Below, piece by piece: positions 27,411-36,442 of a stretch of 64,000 nt of DNA. A model generated the notes under the pieces. The model was not told the origin of the DNA. It saw only the letters and a list, made by a program, of their open reading frames with translations, and ran no database searches. Origin of the DNA: Pontibacter sp. HSC-14F20 (lineage in GTDB: Bacteria; Bacteroidota; Bacteroidia; Cytophagales; Hymenobacteraceae); contig NZ_JAHZTC010000006.1 of the NCBI RefSeq assembly GCF_019599265.1, forward strand, positions 62,001-126,000, written 5' to 3'. Both the position numbers and the translations under genes were made by a program. Position 1 is the first letter of the stretch. Each line of letters starts with the position of its first letter.

Positions 27411-28127
27411 TCAGAAAATGAGGTAGTAATCCCGCAGTAGTGCTGTAAAGTCAGCAGTATAAGTTGTACCATCTTCTTCCCGAATATCCAGCTTTTTGTA
27501 AGTTATCTGTTCTGTAGGCTCAAAGCTATAGGTCTGCACATGGCGAATGCACTTGCCCCCCGTGCGGGTATAGACCTCCAGCGTTTCGGCCAGGTATAGT
27601 GCGTGCGCCTTGGCGAGTTCAGCAAAGTGACTGGCCTCCGCTGGCGGCAAAAGCAGGTATAGCTTGCCGTCTTGTGTCAGGTGCTTCTGTGCAAAAGTCA
27701 GGATATCTTCAAAAAGCAAATTGCCGGTATGTTTGGCTGCGTTTTTAGCAGCATTACCAGATTTGAGCGAAGCCAGAAAAAAGGGCGGGTTCGACAAGAT
27801 AACATCGTACTGCTGCGTGCAGGTTTTGGCAAACTCCTGCAGGGGCACTGGGTATAGGTTCAGCCGATCCGCCCACGGACTCACAGCAAAATTCTGCACC
27901 GCCTGTACCTGCGCCTCCGGGTTTATTTCCACGGCTTCAACTAGCGCCTCCGACCGCTGCGACACCATCAGTGCCAGCAAACCTGTTCCTGTGCCGATGT
28001 CCAGTATCCGCTTCGTCTGCCGCACCTCCACATAAGCCCCAAACACACAGGAGTCCGTGCAAACCTTCATCGCACACTGATCTTGGTTAATACGGAACTG
28101 CTTGAATTGGAAGTAGGTATTGGACAC
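27411..28127 (-). CDS. tRNA1(Val) (adenine(37)-N6)-methyltransferase family
   Basis: A 238-residue SAM-dependent methyltransferase of the YfiC/TrmN6 type. FKQFRINQDQCAMKVCTDSCVFGA opens the protein, ILDIGTGTGLLALMVSQR is the SAM loop, and the adenine-N6 catalytic motif NPPFF is in VILSNPPFFLASLKSG. The predicted target is A37 of tRNA-Val. It is convergent with the saccharopine dehydrogenase-like gene; a CAGGTATAG word fills part of the 35-base gap. Confidence 0.88.
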   Translation of the reverse strand: MSNTYFQFKQFRINQDQCAMKVCTDSCVFGAYVEVRQTKRILDIGTGTGLLALMVSQRSEALVEAVEINPEAQVQAVQNFAVSPWADRLNLYPVPLQEFAKTCTQQYDVILSNPPFFLASLKSGNAAKNAAKHTGNLLFEDILTFAQKHLTQDGKLYLLLPPAEASHFAELAKAHALYLAETLEVYTRTGGKCIRHVQTYSFEPTEQITYKKLDIREEDGTTYTADFTALLRDYYLIF

Positions 28128-28163
28128 TGGTCGGAATGAGTAGTGGGTAATAATGAATAATTC

Positions 28164-28445
28164 TTAAGCTCTCTTCTGGAATCGCTTTGTGAATAAGAGG
28201 AAGGAGCTGTTAAAGAGAATAATGGCGCTCGCAGAAATAAAAATACAGTCGGGATTCTTGAAGGTATGAGTTAAGCCATATCCTATAAGAAATAGCAGTG
28301 GCGTACTGCAAAAATAGATCGTGCTTATTAGTGTTTGTCTCTTCAATAGGACAAACACTCCAACAATGATGTAAATGAAAAGAGCAATTATTAACAATAT
28401 AATTGCCACATATACTGCCGCGACTAATCCATCTAAAGCAATCAT
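28164..28445 (-). CDS. small three-helix membrane protein, unknown
   Basis: A 93-residue hydrophobic protein with three predicted helices (about 8-35, 42-60, 68-85) and basic ends (KRFQKRA at the C terminus). I recognise no family. The sequence is clearly more AT-rich than its neighbours and lacks the TATACCT word, so recent acquisition is possible. It lies between trmN6-like and rnhA genes in the same direction. Confidence 0.6.
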   Translation of the reverse strand: MIALDGLVAAVYVAIILLIIALFIYIIVGVFVLLKRQTLISTIYFCSTPLLFLIGYGLTHTFKNPDCIFISASAIILFNSSFLLFTKRFQKRA

Positions 28446-28481
28446 ATTCTTTGGCTAATCATCTTTATCCACTAACCAATT

Positions 28482-28529
28482 TTAATCACTTCGAGTTAAA
28501 CTGCTATTAATCACTTCGAGTTAAACTGC
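28482..28529. repeat. 23-bp tandem duplication across the rnhA stop
   Basis: TTAATCACTTCGAGTTAAAC plus TGC occurs at 28482-28504 and again at 28507-28529. The second copy encodes the last rnhA codons and stop (QFNSK then TGA on the minus strand). The first is a non-coding duplicate. Confidence 0.9.
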
Positions 28530-28975
28530 CCTGACTCAAACCCCTCGTCAATCAACAAGTTCGGCGATAACGCACTGGCAACAGCTAATTCATCGCAGCG
28601 CTCGTTTTCGGGGTGGCCGGCGTGTCCTCTGATCCAGACGAAGCGCACATTATGCTTGGCATATACCCGCAGGAAACGAGCCCACAGGTCGCCGTTTGCT
28701 TTTCCAGCGAAGCCCTTCTTCTGCCAGCCAAAAACCCAGCGCTTCTCCACCGCATCCACTACATATTTGGAGTCAGAGTAGACTGTGACAGGTATACCCG
28801 GTTTAGTAATCGCCTCGAGCCCCACGATCACGGCGAGCAGTTCCATGCGGTTGTTGGTGGTTTTACGGAAACCGGCAGTCAGTTCTTTTTCGTGGTTTTT
28901 CCAGCGCAGGATGGTGCCATACCCACCCGGACCCGGATTTCCACGTGAAGCCCCGTCTGTAAAAAGCTCGATCAT
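28511..28975 (-). CDS. rnhA: ribonuclease HI
   Basis: Degrades RNA in RNA-DNA hybrids. A 154-residue protein with the four acidic catalytic residues Asp7 (LFTDGASRGNPGPGG), Glu45 (NNRMELLAV), Asp68 (VYSDSKYV) and Asp128 (NERCDELA), and the flexible-loop histidine in RGHAGHPEN. The last six codons and the stop lie inside a 23-bp tandem duplication. Confidence 0.95.
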   Translation of the reverse strand: MIELFTDGASRGNPGPGGYGTILRWKNHEKELTAGFRKTTNNRMELLAVIVGLEAITKPGIPVTVYSDSKYVVDAVEKRWVFGWQKKGFAGKANGDLWARFLRVYAKHNVRFVWIRGHAGHPENERCDELAVASALSPNLLIDEGFESGQFNSK

Positions 28976-29127
28976 ATTTTATTTTTGAATGAGTGGTGGA
29001 GTGAATGAGTAAGTATAAAAATGATGTGCCATTGATTGAGTAAAGGAGTGATTTTTAAAACTTCTACCTTATTGTAAGGCCATTCGAAATTCAAAATTAT
29101 TCACGCAATCTCTCATTCACTCTTTAA

Positions 29128-29694
29128 TTAAATTGGTAGGTTCGTTTTGAATAGTTTGATGGCGATGGCCAGCAGGATAACACCAAATACTTTGCGGAGC
29201 ACGTTGGCGCCTGCTTTGCCGAGTTTGCGCTCCAGCCATGCCGAAGCTTTGAGCACGATGTAGACGAACAGGAGGTTCAGAACTATACCTACCAGAACAT
29301 TAGGCAGCGAGTAGGCAGCCCGCAACGAAAGCAGTGTGGTCATGGTGCCGGCTCCTACAATCAGCGGGAAAGCCAGTGGCACGATCGAACCGCTTTTTAC
29401 TTCCGGGTCGGAGTGGAAAAGGTCTTTGCCAAGGATCATCTCCAGACCGATCAGGAAAATGATGATGGCACCAGCCATCGCGAAGGACTCAAAGTCGATG
29501 CCGAACAGTTTCAGGATGCCATCGCCTACAAACAGAAACACGATCATCAGGACACCCGAAATGATCGTTGCTTTCTCAGACTCTATTTTACCCTCGCGTT
29601 TGCGGAGGTCGATGATAATGGGGATAGAGCCGAGGATGTCGATTACCGCGAACAGGATAAGCGTAACTGACGCGATTTCCTTGAAACTGAACAT
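29128..29694 (-). CDS. MarC family (UPF0056) integral membrane protein
   Basis: A 188-residue protein with six hydrophobic segments. FAVIDILGSIPIIIDL, FLIGLEMILG and IVPLAFPLIVGAGTMTTLLSL are typical of MarC proteins, whose transport role is unsettled. AT-rich spacers with GAGTGAATGAGT-type simple repeats separate it from rnhA. Confidence 0.88.
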   Translation of the reverse strand: MFSFKEIASVTLILFAVIDILGSIPIIIDLRKREGKIESEKATIISGVLMIVFLFVGDGILKLFGIDFESFAMAGAIIIFLIGLEMILGKDLFHSDPEVKSGSIVPLAFPLIVGAGTMTTLLSLRAAYSLPNVLVGIVLNLLFVYIVLKASAWLERKLGKAGANVLRKVFGVILLAIAIKLFKTNLPI

Positions 29695-29807
29695 GCTTTA
29701 GATTGTTGATGGTTAACTGTTAAATTGTTCTTTCAGCAAACTGTAAGATACAGGTATACAGCAGATTGCATTGTGCAAACATTTAACAAACCGCAAAGGT
29801 AATGTTC

Positions 29808-30869
29808 TTAGGCGTAATAATGCAGGAAAAATCGCTTTAGCTCTTCGTATTCTTCGTTGTCGATGGCCGGGAAATTGGCTACCCGGAAAGTATTGCGCTG
29901 CCACGGCCCGTAGCCATTGCCCAGCCGGATGTTGTGGTGCAAAGCCCGTTTCTTGATGTCCTCCACCAGTCGCTCGTTCGCCTCCAGCACCAGCACCGTT
30001 TTAGAACGTACTTCCTCGTTCTCGATCAGCAACTTAAAATCAGTAAACTGCCCGAAGAACTCGTACAACTCGTGAGCCCGGTCAATCAGGTCAATGTCGG
30101 TTTGCTTGATAAAAGGCCTGTCCTCGAGCATACGCTTGAGCAGGTATATGTTGAGTGTGTTTGGCGTGTGCACGGTCTGATAATTCAGCATCTTTTCGTA
30201 GAGCGATACCAGACTGTTGTAATGGTTGCGCTCGTTCATTTGCTTGGCCCGGAATATGGCACGTGGGGAACAAATGAGTATACCCAGTCCCGGCGGCAGA
30301 CCAAAGCACTTCTGCACAGAAGCAAACCAGATATCGGCTTTGATATATTTCAGGTTAAGGCCAGCCATGGAAGAGGTGGCATCCACAGCGGTGAGCGTGT
30401 CGCGGAAGCGGTTGTGCAAATTGAGGATGGACGCAGCCGATACCTGCGTACCATTGGAAGTCTCGTTCTGGGTAATGCAGATCAGTTCGGTATCGCTACT
30501 GATATCGAGTGCCTCCACCGGCATGGCTTCGTTGATGTCGAAACGGATACCTGCTGCCTCCGGGCGCATTTTTTTGGCATACTCGTACCATTTCTCCCCA
30601 AAAGAGCCATTGTAAATATGGAAGCTCTTCTTCTTGGTGAGGCTTTGGATCAAGATTTCCCAGCATTCAGTTGCCGAGGAGGTAAAGAAAATAGAATAGT
30701 CCTGCGGAATGTTGAGACGACGCTTGAGCGAGCCCACCACCGTGCGCGATAACTGTACAAATTGTTCTCCGCGATGCGGAGCACCCAATATACCTTCATC
30801 GTACGCATCCACAAGGTAGCTACGCACTTCCGGGTAAATCTTAGACGGTCCTGGAAAGAAATTCAACAT
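29808..30869 (-). CDS. class V aminotransferase, SerC-like
   Basis: A 353-residue PLP enzyme. NFFPGPSKIYPEV opens as in phosphoserine aminotransferases, FTSSATECWEILIQS binds the cofactor phosphate, AVDATSSMAG holds the PLP-ring aspartate, and Lys187 in FASVQKCFGLPPGLG is the Schiff-base lysine. RNTFRVANFPA ends the domain. Phosphoserine aminotransferase or a close relative is likely. No serA lies nearby, so I do not assign serC. Confidence 0.82.
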   Translation of the reverse strand: MLNFFPGPSKIYPEVRSYLVDAYDEGILGAPHRGEQFVQLSRTVVGSLKRRLNIPQDYSIFFTSSATECWEILIQSLTKKKSFHIYNGSFGEKWYEYAKKMRPEAAGIRFDINEAMPVEALDISSDTELICITQNETSNGTQVSAASILNLHNRFRDTLTAVDATSSMAGLNLKYIKADIWFASVQKCFGLPPGLGILICSPRAIFRAKQMNERNHYNSLVSLYEKMLNYQTVHTPNTLNIYLLKRMLEDRPFIKQTDIDLIDRAHELYEFFGQFTDFKLLIENEEVRSKTVLVLEANERLVEDIKKRALHHNIRLGNGYGPWQRNTFRVANFPAIDNEEYEELKRFFLHYYA

Positions 30870-30950
30870 GGAGGTTAATATAACGAAAGTATAGTATGCC
30901 TACTATATACGAGTGCAATTATTTAGTGAACGAACTTTACTGTTATCACG

Positions 30951-31403
30951 CTATTTTTTGGAGCCAAAACCGATTTGCTTTGGTTTCATGCGCTCAAAAT
31001 ACTGCAGGGCCATTCTATAACTCTCCAAACCAAAGCCCGTGATCACGCCCTTGCAGAAAGGGGCCAACATACTTTTGTGGCGGAAGGCGTCGCGGGCGTA
31101 TACATTGGAAATGTGTACTTCAATCACCGGTGTCTCAATCGCTTTGATGGCATCGGAAAGGGCCACTGAGGTATGGGTATAGGCGCCGCCATTGAATACG
31201 ATGCCCTTGTAGCTGAAACCTACTTCGTGCAGCTTGTCGATGAGCACACCTTCCGTGTTGGACTGGAAATAGGATAACTCCATGGCCGGGAATGCCTCCT
31301 TGAGATCTTCAAAGTAAGATTCGAATGACTCGGAGCCATAGACGGATTTCTCGCGAATACCCAGCAGGTTCAGGTTTGGGCCGTTCAGGATCAGGATTTT
31401 CAT
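30951..31403 (-). CDS. aroQ: 3-dehydroquinate dehydratase, type II
   Basis: Third step of the shikimate pathway. A 150-residue protein beginning MKILILNGPNLNLLGIRE, with the catalytic tyrosine in SVYGSESF, FQSNTEGVLIDKLHE, VFNGGAYTHTSVALSDAI, and PVIEVHISNVYARDAFRH carrying the histidine. It is divergent from xerD. Confidence 0.96.
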   Translation of the reverse strand: MKILILNGPNLNLLGIREKSVYGSESFESYFEDLKEAFPAMELSYFQSNTEGVLIDKLHEVGFSYKGIVFNGGAYTHTSVALSDAIKAIETPVIEVHISNVYARDAFRHKSMLAPFCKGVITGFGLESYRMALQYFERMKPKQIGFGSKK

Positions 31404-31442
31404 AGTTCTGGGGTATCGTAGTGATTTCAGCTCAATTAAGCG

Positions 31443-31470
31443 TTTGCAATTTAAGGATTAACTATCTTTG
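31443..31470 (+). promoter_or_regulatory. candidate xerD promoter
   Basis: TTTG at 31443-31446 and TATCTTTG at 31463-31470. The 16-base spacing is short for the Bacteroidota consensus, so confidence is limited. The start codon is 59 bases downstream. Confidence 0.45.
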
Positions 31471-31529
31471 CTTTGTTTTTTTGACAAAAGAAAGTTTTGT
31501 CAGCGCCTCTTTTGCCCAAATCTTAACTT

Positions 31530-32429
31530 ATGAAGTGGTCCATTTGCATTACCCAGTTCGAACAGTACCTGCGCCTCGAAAAGTCGCTTTCCGGTAACTC
31601 CGTGGAGGCTTACCTGCGTGACATCCGCAAACTGACCGATTTTATGGAGATCAAAGGTATAAGGGTACAACCCGAGCAGATGACACCGCCTATTCTTCGG
31701 GAGTTTCTGGAATGGGTGGCTGGCCTGGGTATGACGCCACACTCGCAGGCACGTACATTATCAGGTATACGGGCCTTCTATAAATTTCTCATCATGGAGG
31801 ATCTGATCACCGCCGACCCGACCGAGACGATTGAAGCTCCAAAACTGAGCCGCAAACTGCCCGACACGCTGCACTTCCATGAGATTGAGCAATTGCTGGC
31901 TGCCATCGACTTATCTACACCGGAGGGCACGCGTAACCGTGCCATGTTGGAGACGCTCTATAGTTCCGGCTTGCGTGTGTCAGAACTGCTGGACCTGAAA
32001 CTGAGCAACCTCTACGAAGACATGGGCTTTCTGAAAGTGGCCGGTAAAGGCGACAAAGAGCGACTGGTGCCGATCGGGCGTGATGCGCTGAAACATATAC
32101 AACTTTACCGCGATCGCGTGCGCTGTCACCTCACCATCAAAAAAGGACACGAAGATTTTGTGTTCCTCAACCGCCGTGGTGCCAAACTCACACGCGTTAT
32201 GGTGTTCACGATCATCAAAGACCTGACGGCTAAAGCAGGTATACAGAAAACGGTGAGCCCGCATACCTTTCGCCACTCTTTCGCTACACACCTGATCGAA
32301 GGCGGCGCCGACCTGCGTGCTGTGCAGGAAATGCTGGGCCACGAGTCCATCACCACCACCGAAATCTATACCCACCTCGACCGCGATTACCTGAAACAGG
32401 TGATTAAGGATTACCACCCGAGGAGCTAG
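31530..32429 (+). CDS. xerD: tyrosine recombinase XerD/XerC family
   Basis: Resolves chromosome dimers at dif. A 299-residue protein with an N-terminal SAM-like DNA-binding domain (1-95) and a catalytic domain. Active-site residues are all present: Arg149 (SSGLRVSELL), Lys173 (GKGDKERLVP), His245 and Arg248 (PHTFRHSFATH), His271 (MLGHESITTT) and Tyr280 (EIYTHL). Its chromosomal setting next to aroQ and its length favour the housekeeping recombinase. The C versus D label is a preference only. Confidence 0.88.
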   Translation: MKWSICITQFEQYLRLEKSLSGNSVEAYLRDIRKLTDFMEIKGIRVQPEQMTPPILREFLEWVAGLGMTPHSQARTLSGIRAFYKFLIMEDLITADPTETIEAPKLSRKLPDTLHFHEIEQLLAAIDLSTPEGTRNRAMLETLYSSGLRVSELLDLKLSNLYEDMGFLKVAGKGDKERLVPIGRDALKHIQLYRDRVRCHLTIKKGHEDFVFLNRRGAKLTRVMVFTIIKDLTAKAGIQKTVSPHTFRHSFATHLIEGGADLRAVQEMLGHESITTTEIYTHLDRDYLKQVIKDYHPRS

Positions 32430-32430
32430 G

Positions 32431-32542
32431 GGGTTGTAGCGACGTTACATCGCGACGTCGTTTCCAATATTGTGGGCCGTCATAAATTATGGCCGCCTGT
32501 AGAGACAGATCGCGACCTGTCCGAATCGTTCCCCTGCACATT
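32431..32542. repeat. spacer repeat B, copy 1
   Basis: TTGTAGCGACGTTACATCGC followed by GACGTCG (from 32434), then GAGACAGATCGCGACCTGTC and CGAATCG (from about 32500). Both parts are palindromic. The same pair of modules lies at 52421-52512, and the second module also lies at 54505-54540. Confidence 0.75.
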
Positions 32543-32594
32543 AAACCAAGCGTTACGCCATAAGTTAATAGACAACACCGTTTCAAAAACCCAC

Positions 32595-34247
32595 ATGCGA
32601 ACTACCCTTTTTCGAACACTCACAGCTGCACTACTTTTCTTATCCATACCTTTTCTGGGCGCTGCTCAATCCGTTGATGACATAACGCCTATACCTGTTG
32701 AGGTGATCAAAGAGGCGAGAGGGCATGTGAGTATTGACGGGAAAACCCAGATCGTCTTCGACAAGCAGTTTGGAGCGCAGGCTGATTTTCTGAAAGAAAT
32801 GCTGGCCACACAAACGGGCCTGAATCTGCCCGTATACCCGAACACAGAAACTAAGCCAAAAACCAGTCACCACATCCAACTAGTCTCCGACAACAAGACC
32901 ATCGACAAAGCGGAAATGTATACCTTAGTTGTTTCCGGAAAAGACGTGACGATACGGGCCAAAGACACAGGTGGCATGGTATACGGCATCCAGACTTTGC
33001 TGCAGTTGTTCCCGCTCAAGCAGGTAAAGGAAGTGAAGATCCCGGATGTGCAGATCAAGGACTATCCGCGATTTGCTTACCGGGGTATGCACCTGGATGT
33101 GGTGCGGCACATATTTCCGCTGGAGTTCATCAAAAAGTACATCGACTACCTTGCCTTTCATAAGTTTAACACCTTTCACTGGCACCTTACTGACGACCAG
33201 GGCTGGCGCATCGAAATGGAGTCTTACCCGAAACTGAACACCATCAGCTCGTGGCGCAAAGAAACGCTGATCGGGCACTTCAAAGACCAACCGATCAGGT
33301 ATGACGGCACCCGTTACGGCGGTTTCTATACTAAAGATGAAGTCCTGGAGGTGATCAATTACGCTTCTGTGCGGGGGATTAACATTATACCTGAGATCGA
33401 TATTCCCGGCCACAGTCGTGCGGCCATTGCTGCTTACCCGGAACTCAGCACCCGTCCCGACACCACCTGGAACGTAGCGACAACCTGGGGAATGTACAAC
33501 CGCCAGAACAACGTGCTGCAACCTAATCCGGCAACCTTCCAGTTTCTGGAGACTGTGTTTCAGGAAGTAGCCGACCTGTTTCCGTATGAGTACTTCCACC
33601 TGGGCGGCGACGAAACCAGCAAGAAGTGGTGGAAAGAAGATCCCGTGTCGCAGGCTTTCATCAAAGAGCACAACCTGAAAGATGAGAAAGGCCTGCAGAC
33701 CTATTTCGTGGAGCAGGTAGCAAAATACCTGGCCGCAGAGGGCAAGAAAGTGATCGGCTGGCATGAGATTCTGGAAGGCGACCTGAGCACCTCTACCCTG
33801 ATTATGAACTGGGGCGGAGAAAAGGAAGGTATAGCGGCGGCTACCCGCGGCCATCAGGTAATCATGTCGCCGGGCCATCCGCTTTACTTCGACCACTACC
33901 AGTCCAAAGACCCGAACGACAGCCTGGCCATACACGGTTACAATCCGTTGGATGCGGTTTACAATTTTGAACCGGTACCAGCCGCCCTCCGCGAAAAGAA
34001 ACTGGACCACTACATTATCGGGGCACAGGGGAATTTGTGGACCGAGTATATCGGCAGCACCGCCAAAGTGGAGTACATGATCTTTCCGCGTATGACCGCC
34101 CTGAGCGAGGTGCTATGGTCGCCGCGTGAGAAAAAGGACTTTACGGATTTCAAGCGAAGACTGAAAACCAGCATTATCCCACGCTATACCTTCTGGGGAG
34201 CAGAATATTTCCCTCACTTTGAGAAGTGGACGATGAAGCAGAAATAG
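32595..34247 (+). CDS. exported beta-N-acetylhexosaminidase, GH20
   Basis: From ATG 32595 it is 550 aa with a signal peptide (LFRTLTAALLFLSIPFLGAAQ). The N-terminal GH20b domain (about 30-150) precedes the catalytic barrel. FAYRGMHLDVVRHIFP, FNTFHWHLTDDQGWRIEM and FHLGGDETSKKWW (catalytic pair Asp339-Glu340) are diagnostic. It releases terminal GlcNAc/GalNAc from chitin or glycoconjugates outside the cytoplasm. The frame is open further upstream, but that part crosses repeat B and lacks a signal peptide, so the later start is chosen. Confidence 0.93.
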   Translation: MRTTLFRTLTAALLFLSIPFLGAAQSVDDITPIPVEVIKEARGHVSIDGKTQIVFDKQFGAQADFLKEMLATQTGLNLPVYPNTETKPKTSHHIQLVSDNKTIDKAEMYTLVVSGKDVTIRAKDTGGMVYGIQTLLQLFPLKQVKEVKIPDVQIKDYPRFAYRGMHLDVVRHIFPLEFIKKYIDYLAFHKFNTFHWHLTDDQGWRIEMESYPKLNTISSWRKETLIGHFKDQPIRYDGTRYGGFYTKDEVLEVINYASVRGINIIPEIDIPGHSRAAIAAYPELSTRPDTTWNVATTWGMYNRQNNVLQPNPATFQFLETVFQEVADLFPYEYFHLGGDETSKKWWKEDPVSQAFIKEHNLKDEKGLQTYFVEQVAKYLAAEGKKVIGWHEILEGDLSTSTLIMNWGGEKEGIAAATRGHQVIMSPGHPLYFDHYQSKDPNDSLAIHGYNPLDAVYNFEPVPAALREKKLDHYIIGAQGNLWTEYIGSTAKVEYMIFPRMTALSEVLWSPREKKDFTDFKRRLKTSIIPRYTFWGAEYFPHFEKWTMKQK

Positions 34248-34321
34248 AATCCTAATATTTGTGGTCAAAAAAGCAGGTTAGTTATAGGCAGTTACTGAAA
34301 TTTACTATATTTAAAAGCTGT

Positions 34322-34364
34322 AATAACACAGGCTGTGTCTCATGCATGGCCTGTGTTATTTTTT
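34322..34364 (+). terminator. terminator after the GH20 gene
   Basis: AATAACACAGGC (34322-34333) pairs with GCCTGTGTTATT (34349-34360), followed by TTTT. Confidence 0.88.
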
Positions 34365-34395
34365 ACAATTATTTTCAACCTATTTCCAAGCATTT

Positions 34396-35370
34396 ATGAC
34401 AACAACTTTACTCGAAAAAGAAAAACAGATTACCCATTTCTCTTTTACCGGCAAGGGTACAGAGTACTTTGCCATCGAAATTGTAAATCTCCTGCTCACA
34501 GTTTTTACGCTAGGGCTTTATTACCCCTGGGCAAAGGCCAAGTCCCTGCAGTATCTGTACCGTAAAACTGAGTTGGCCGGTACGCCCTTCGTTTTCCACG
34601 GCACCGGCAAAGAAATGTTTATCGGCTTTATCAAAGGATTAGGGATTTTTGTAGTGCTTTACGGCATTCTGATGTATGGTGTCTTTTCAGAAGATCCTGG
34701 TACCTTTCTGATCACGTATGGTATATTTATGCTGGGTTTACTGATGCTGATGCCTTTGGCACTGCACGGTATGATGCGCTACCGCACATCCCGCTCGAGC
34801 TGGCGCGGCATCCACCTGGGCTACCGGGGCGAACTCTCCGACATGTATGCAACATACCTGGTTGGCTTCTTCCTCACCATCCTCACATTGGGCATCTACG
34901 GCTCGTGGTTTGTAGTGAAGCTACGCAAGCAGATGATCGACAACGTGCGTTTCGGCAATGTAAAGCTGCGCTACGTAGGCGATGGTGCCGACCTATTCCT
35001 GATTCATCTGAAAGGATTTTTCTTTTCCATCTTTACATTGGGCATTTACTTTTTCTGGTACACAAAAAACTTACTTTACTTTTATGTGAACAACATTGTG
35101 GTGTTGCAGGAAGACGGTACTTACAGCCGCCTGCAGTGCCATGTTTCGGGTTGGGAAGTGTTGAAGCTGACGGTTGGCAATCTCCTGATCGTTATTTTCA
35201 CGCTGGGGCTAGGTATACCGCTGACCACTACCCGCACGATGTCGCTCATTATGAACAACACCGTGATGAGCGGGCATTTTGATGCTGACGCCTTGGTACA
35301 GACCGAAGAAGCCTACGATTCGGCTACGTACGAGAGCATGACGGATATGATGGATATTGGTGTGATCTAA
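34396..35370 (+). CDS. DUF898 (YjgN-type) polytopic membrane protein
   Basis: A 324-residue protein from ATG 34396; an in-frame upstream ATG lies inside the preceding terminator. The pattern TLG-I/L-Y-x-x-W occurs three times (FTLGLYYPWAKAK, LTLGIYGSWFVVK, FTLGIYFFWYTKN), so the protein is built from three similar membrane units. The function is unknown. One base separates it from the M48 peptidase gene, a pairing that suggests a shared membrane process. Confidence 0.82.
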   Translation: MTTTLLEKEKQITHFSFTGKGTEYFAIEIVNLLLTVFTLGLYYPWAKAKSLQYLYRKTELAGTPFVFHGTGKEMFIGFIKGLGIFVVLYGILMYGVFSEDPGTFLITYGIFMLGLLMLMPLALHGMMRYRTSRSSWRGIHLGYRGELSDMYATYLVGFFLTILTLGIYGSWFVVKLRKQMIDNVRFGNVKLRYVGDGADLFLIHLKGFFFSIFTLGIYFFWYTKNLLYFYVNNIVVLQEDGTYSRLQCHVSGWEVLKLTVGNLLIVIFTLGLGIPLTTTRTMSLIMNNTVMSGHFDADALVQTEEAYDSATYESMTDMMDIGVI

Positions 35371-35371
35371 C

Positions 35372-36442
35372 ATGATATTTGAAGGGAAATACTATAATGG
35401 GCAAAGCTCCAAAGGCATGCCGGCTCAGATCGCTTTGCTGGCAGACGGGCTGCGCATTGACTACTGCGCTGACGAGGTATGTGGCTCTGTGCATTGGGAA
35501 TTGGCAGGTATTCACCAGTCGGAGTTCAATGATGTGACCACGCTGCTGCGTTATGGAAAATTCCCGCAACAAAGTATTTCAGTTGTAGACAAAGGATTTA
35601 AGGAAGCGCTGCAGCAACACTACCAGGGGGCAGCCTTCCTTAAATCCGGCTACAACAGTGTATTAAATTGGGGCTTCTCAGGTATAGCCATCATGGCCCT
35701 GAGTCTGCTGGGCTTGCTGGTAGCCTTTGTCATCTGGGGTGTGCCAGCCCTCGCTGATCGGGTGGCCATGCATTTCCCTCAAAGCTACGAACGCCAGCTA
35801 GGTGAGCAACTCTATGCCAAAATGCTGCAGGGCTACCAGGTGAACGAAGAAAAAACGGCAGCATTAAATGAGTACCTGAGTGAACTGGAGACCGATCTGG
35901 ATTACCCGATCACTGCTGCCGTCGTGACCAGCGACGAGGTCAATGCCTTTGCTATACCTGGCGGCTATGTGGTAGTGTATGAAGGTATACTCAACAAAAT
36001 GGAGCATCATGAAGAGCTAGCCGCTTTGATGGGGCACGAGCTGGCGCACGTCCAGAAGCGTCATTCGCTACGTGCCTTGACGCGAAGCCTTTCGTACTAT
36101 ATGCTGGCATCGGTGCTGTTTGGTGATGTGAGCGGGGTAGCCGCCGTACTGGTTGACAACGCCTCAGCCTTGCGCAACTTAGAGTATAGCCGCAGTCTGG
36201 AACTGGAAGCCGACCGGGAAGGACTGGAGCTGCTGCACCGGAATGAGCTAAACCCGCAAGGTGTCATCCTGCTCATGGAGCGACTGCAGAGGGGCAGTGA
36301 ATCAGAGATGCTCGATTTTATAAGTACGCATCCTAACACAGGAGAGCGTATGAAGGTGTTGAATGAAATGATAGGAGAGGGAGAGCAACCTTATAAAAAG
36401 AATCCGGAACTGGAGTGGCACTGGGAAAAGTTGAGGCACTAA
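35372..36442 (+). CDS. membrane-anchored M48-family metallopeptidase
   Basis: A 356-residue protein. A small N-terminal domain (1-90) precedes one membrane helix (about 100-122) and the peptidase domain. Zinc ligands His222 and His226 with catalytic Glu223 are in MGHELAHVQKRHS, and the third ligand is in the LELEADREGLELL segment (about residue 275). FAIPGGYVVVYEGIL is the substrate-edge strand. A related role in membrane protein quality control is possible. It is tightly coupled to the DUF898 gene. Confidence 0.87.
   Translation: MIFEGKYYNGQSSKGMPAQIALLADGLRIDYCADEVCGSVHWELAGIHQSEFNDVTTLLRYGKFPQQSISVVDKGFKEALQQHYQGAAFLKSGYNSVLNWGFSGIAIMALSLLGLLVAFVIWGVPALADRVAMHFPQSYERQLGEQLYAKMLQGYQVNEEKTAALNEYLSELETDLDYPITAAVVTSDEVNAFAIPGGYVVVYEGILNKMEHHEELAALMGHELAHVQKRHSLRALTRSLSYYMLASVLFGDVSGVAAVLVDNASALRNLEYSRSLELEADREGLELLHRNELNPQGVILLMERLQRGSESEMLDFISTHPNTGERMKVLNEMIGEGEQPYKKNPELEWHWEKLRH

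Noticed and set aside
29934-30752. 272-codon open frame on the plus strand
   Set aside because: Antisense to the SerC-like aminotransferase, which has clear PLP motifs; a codon-bias shadow.
32925-34010. 361-codon open frame on the minus strand
   Set aside because: It lies wholly inside the GH20 gene, which has a signal peptide and catalytic motifs. The antisense translation has no recognisable domain.
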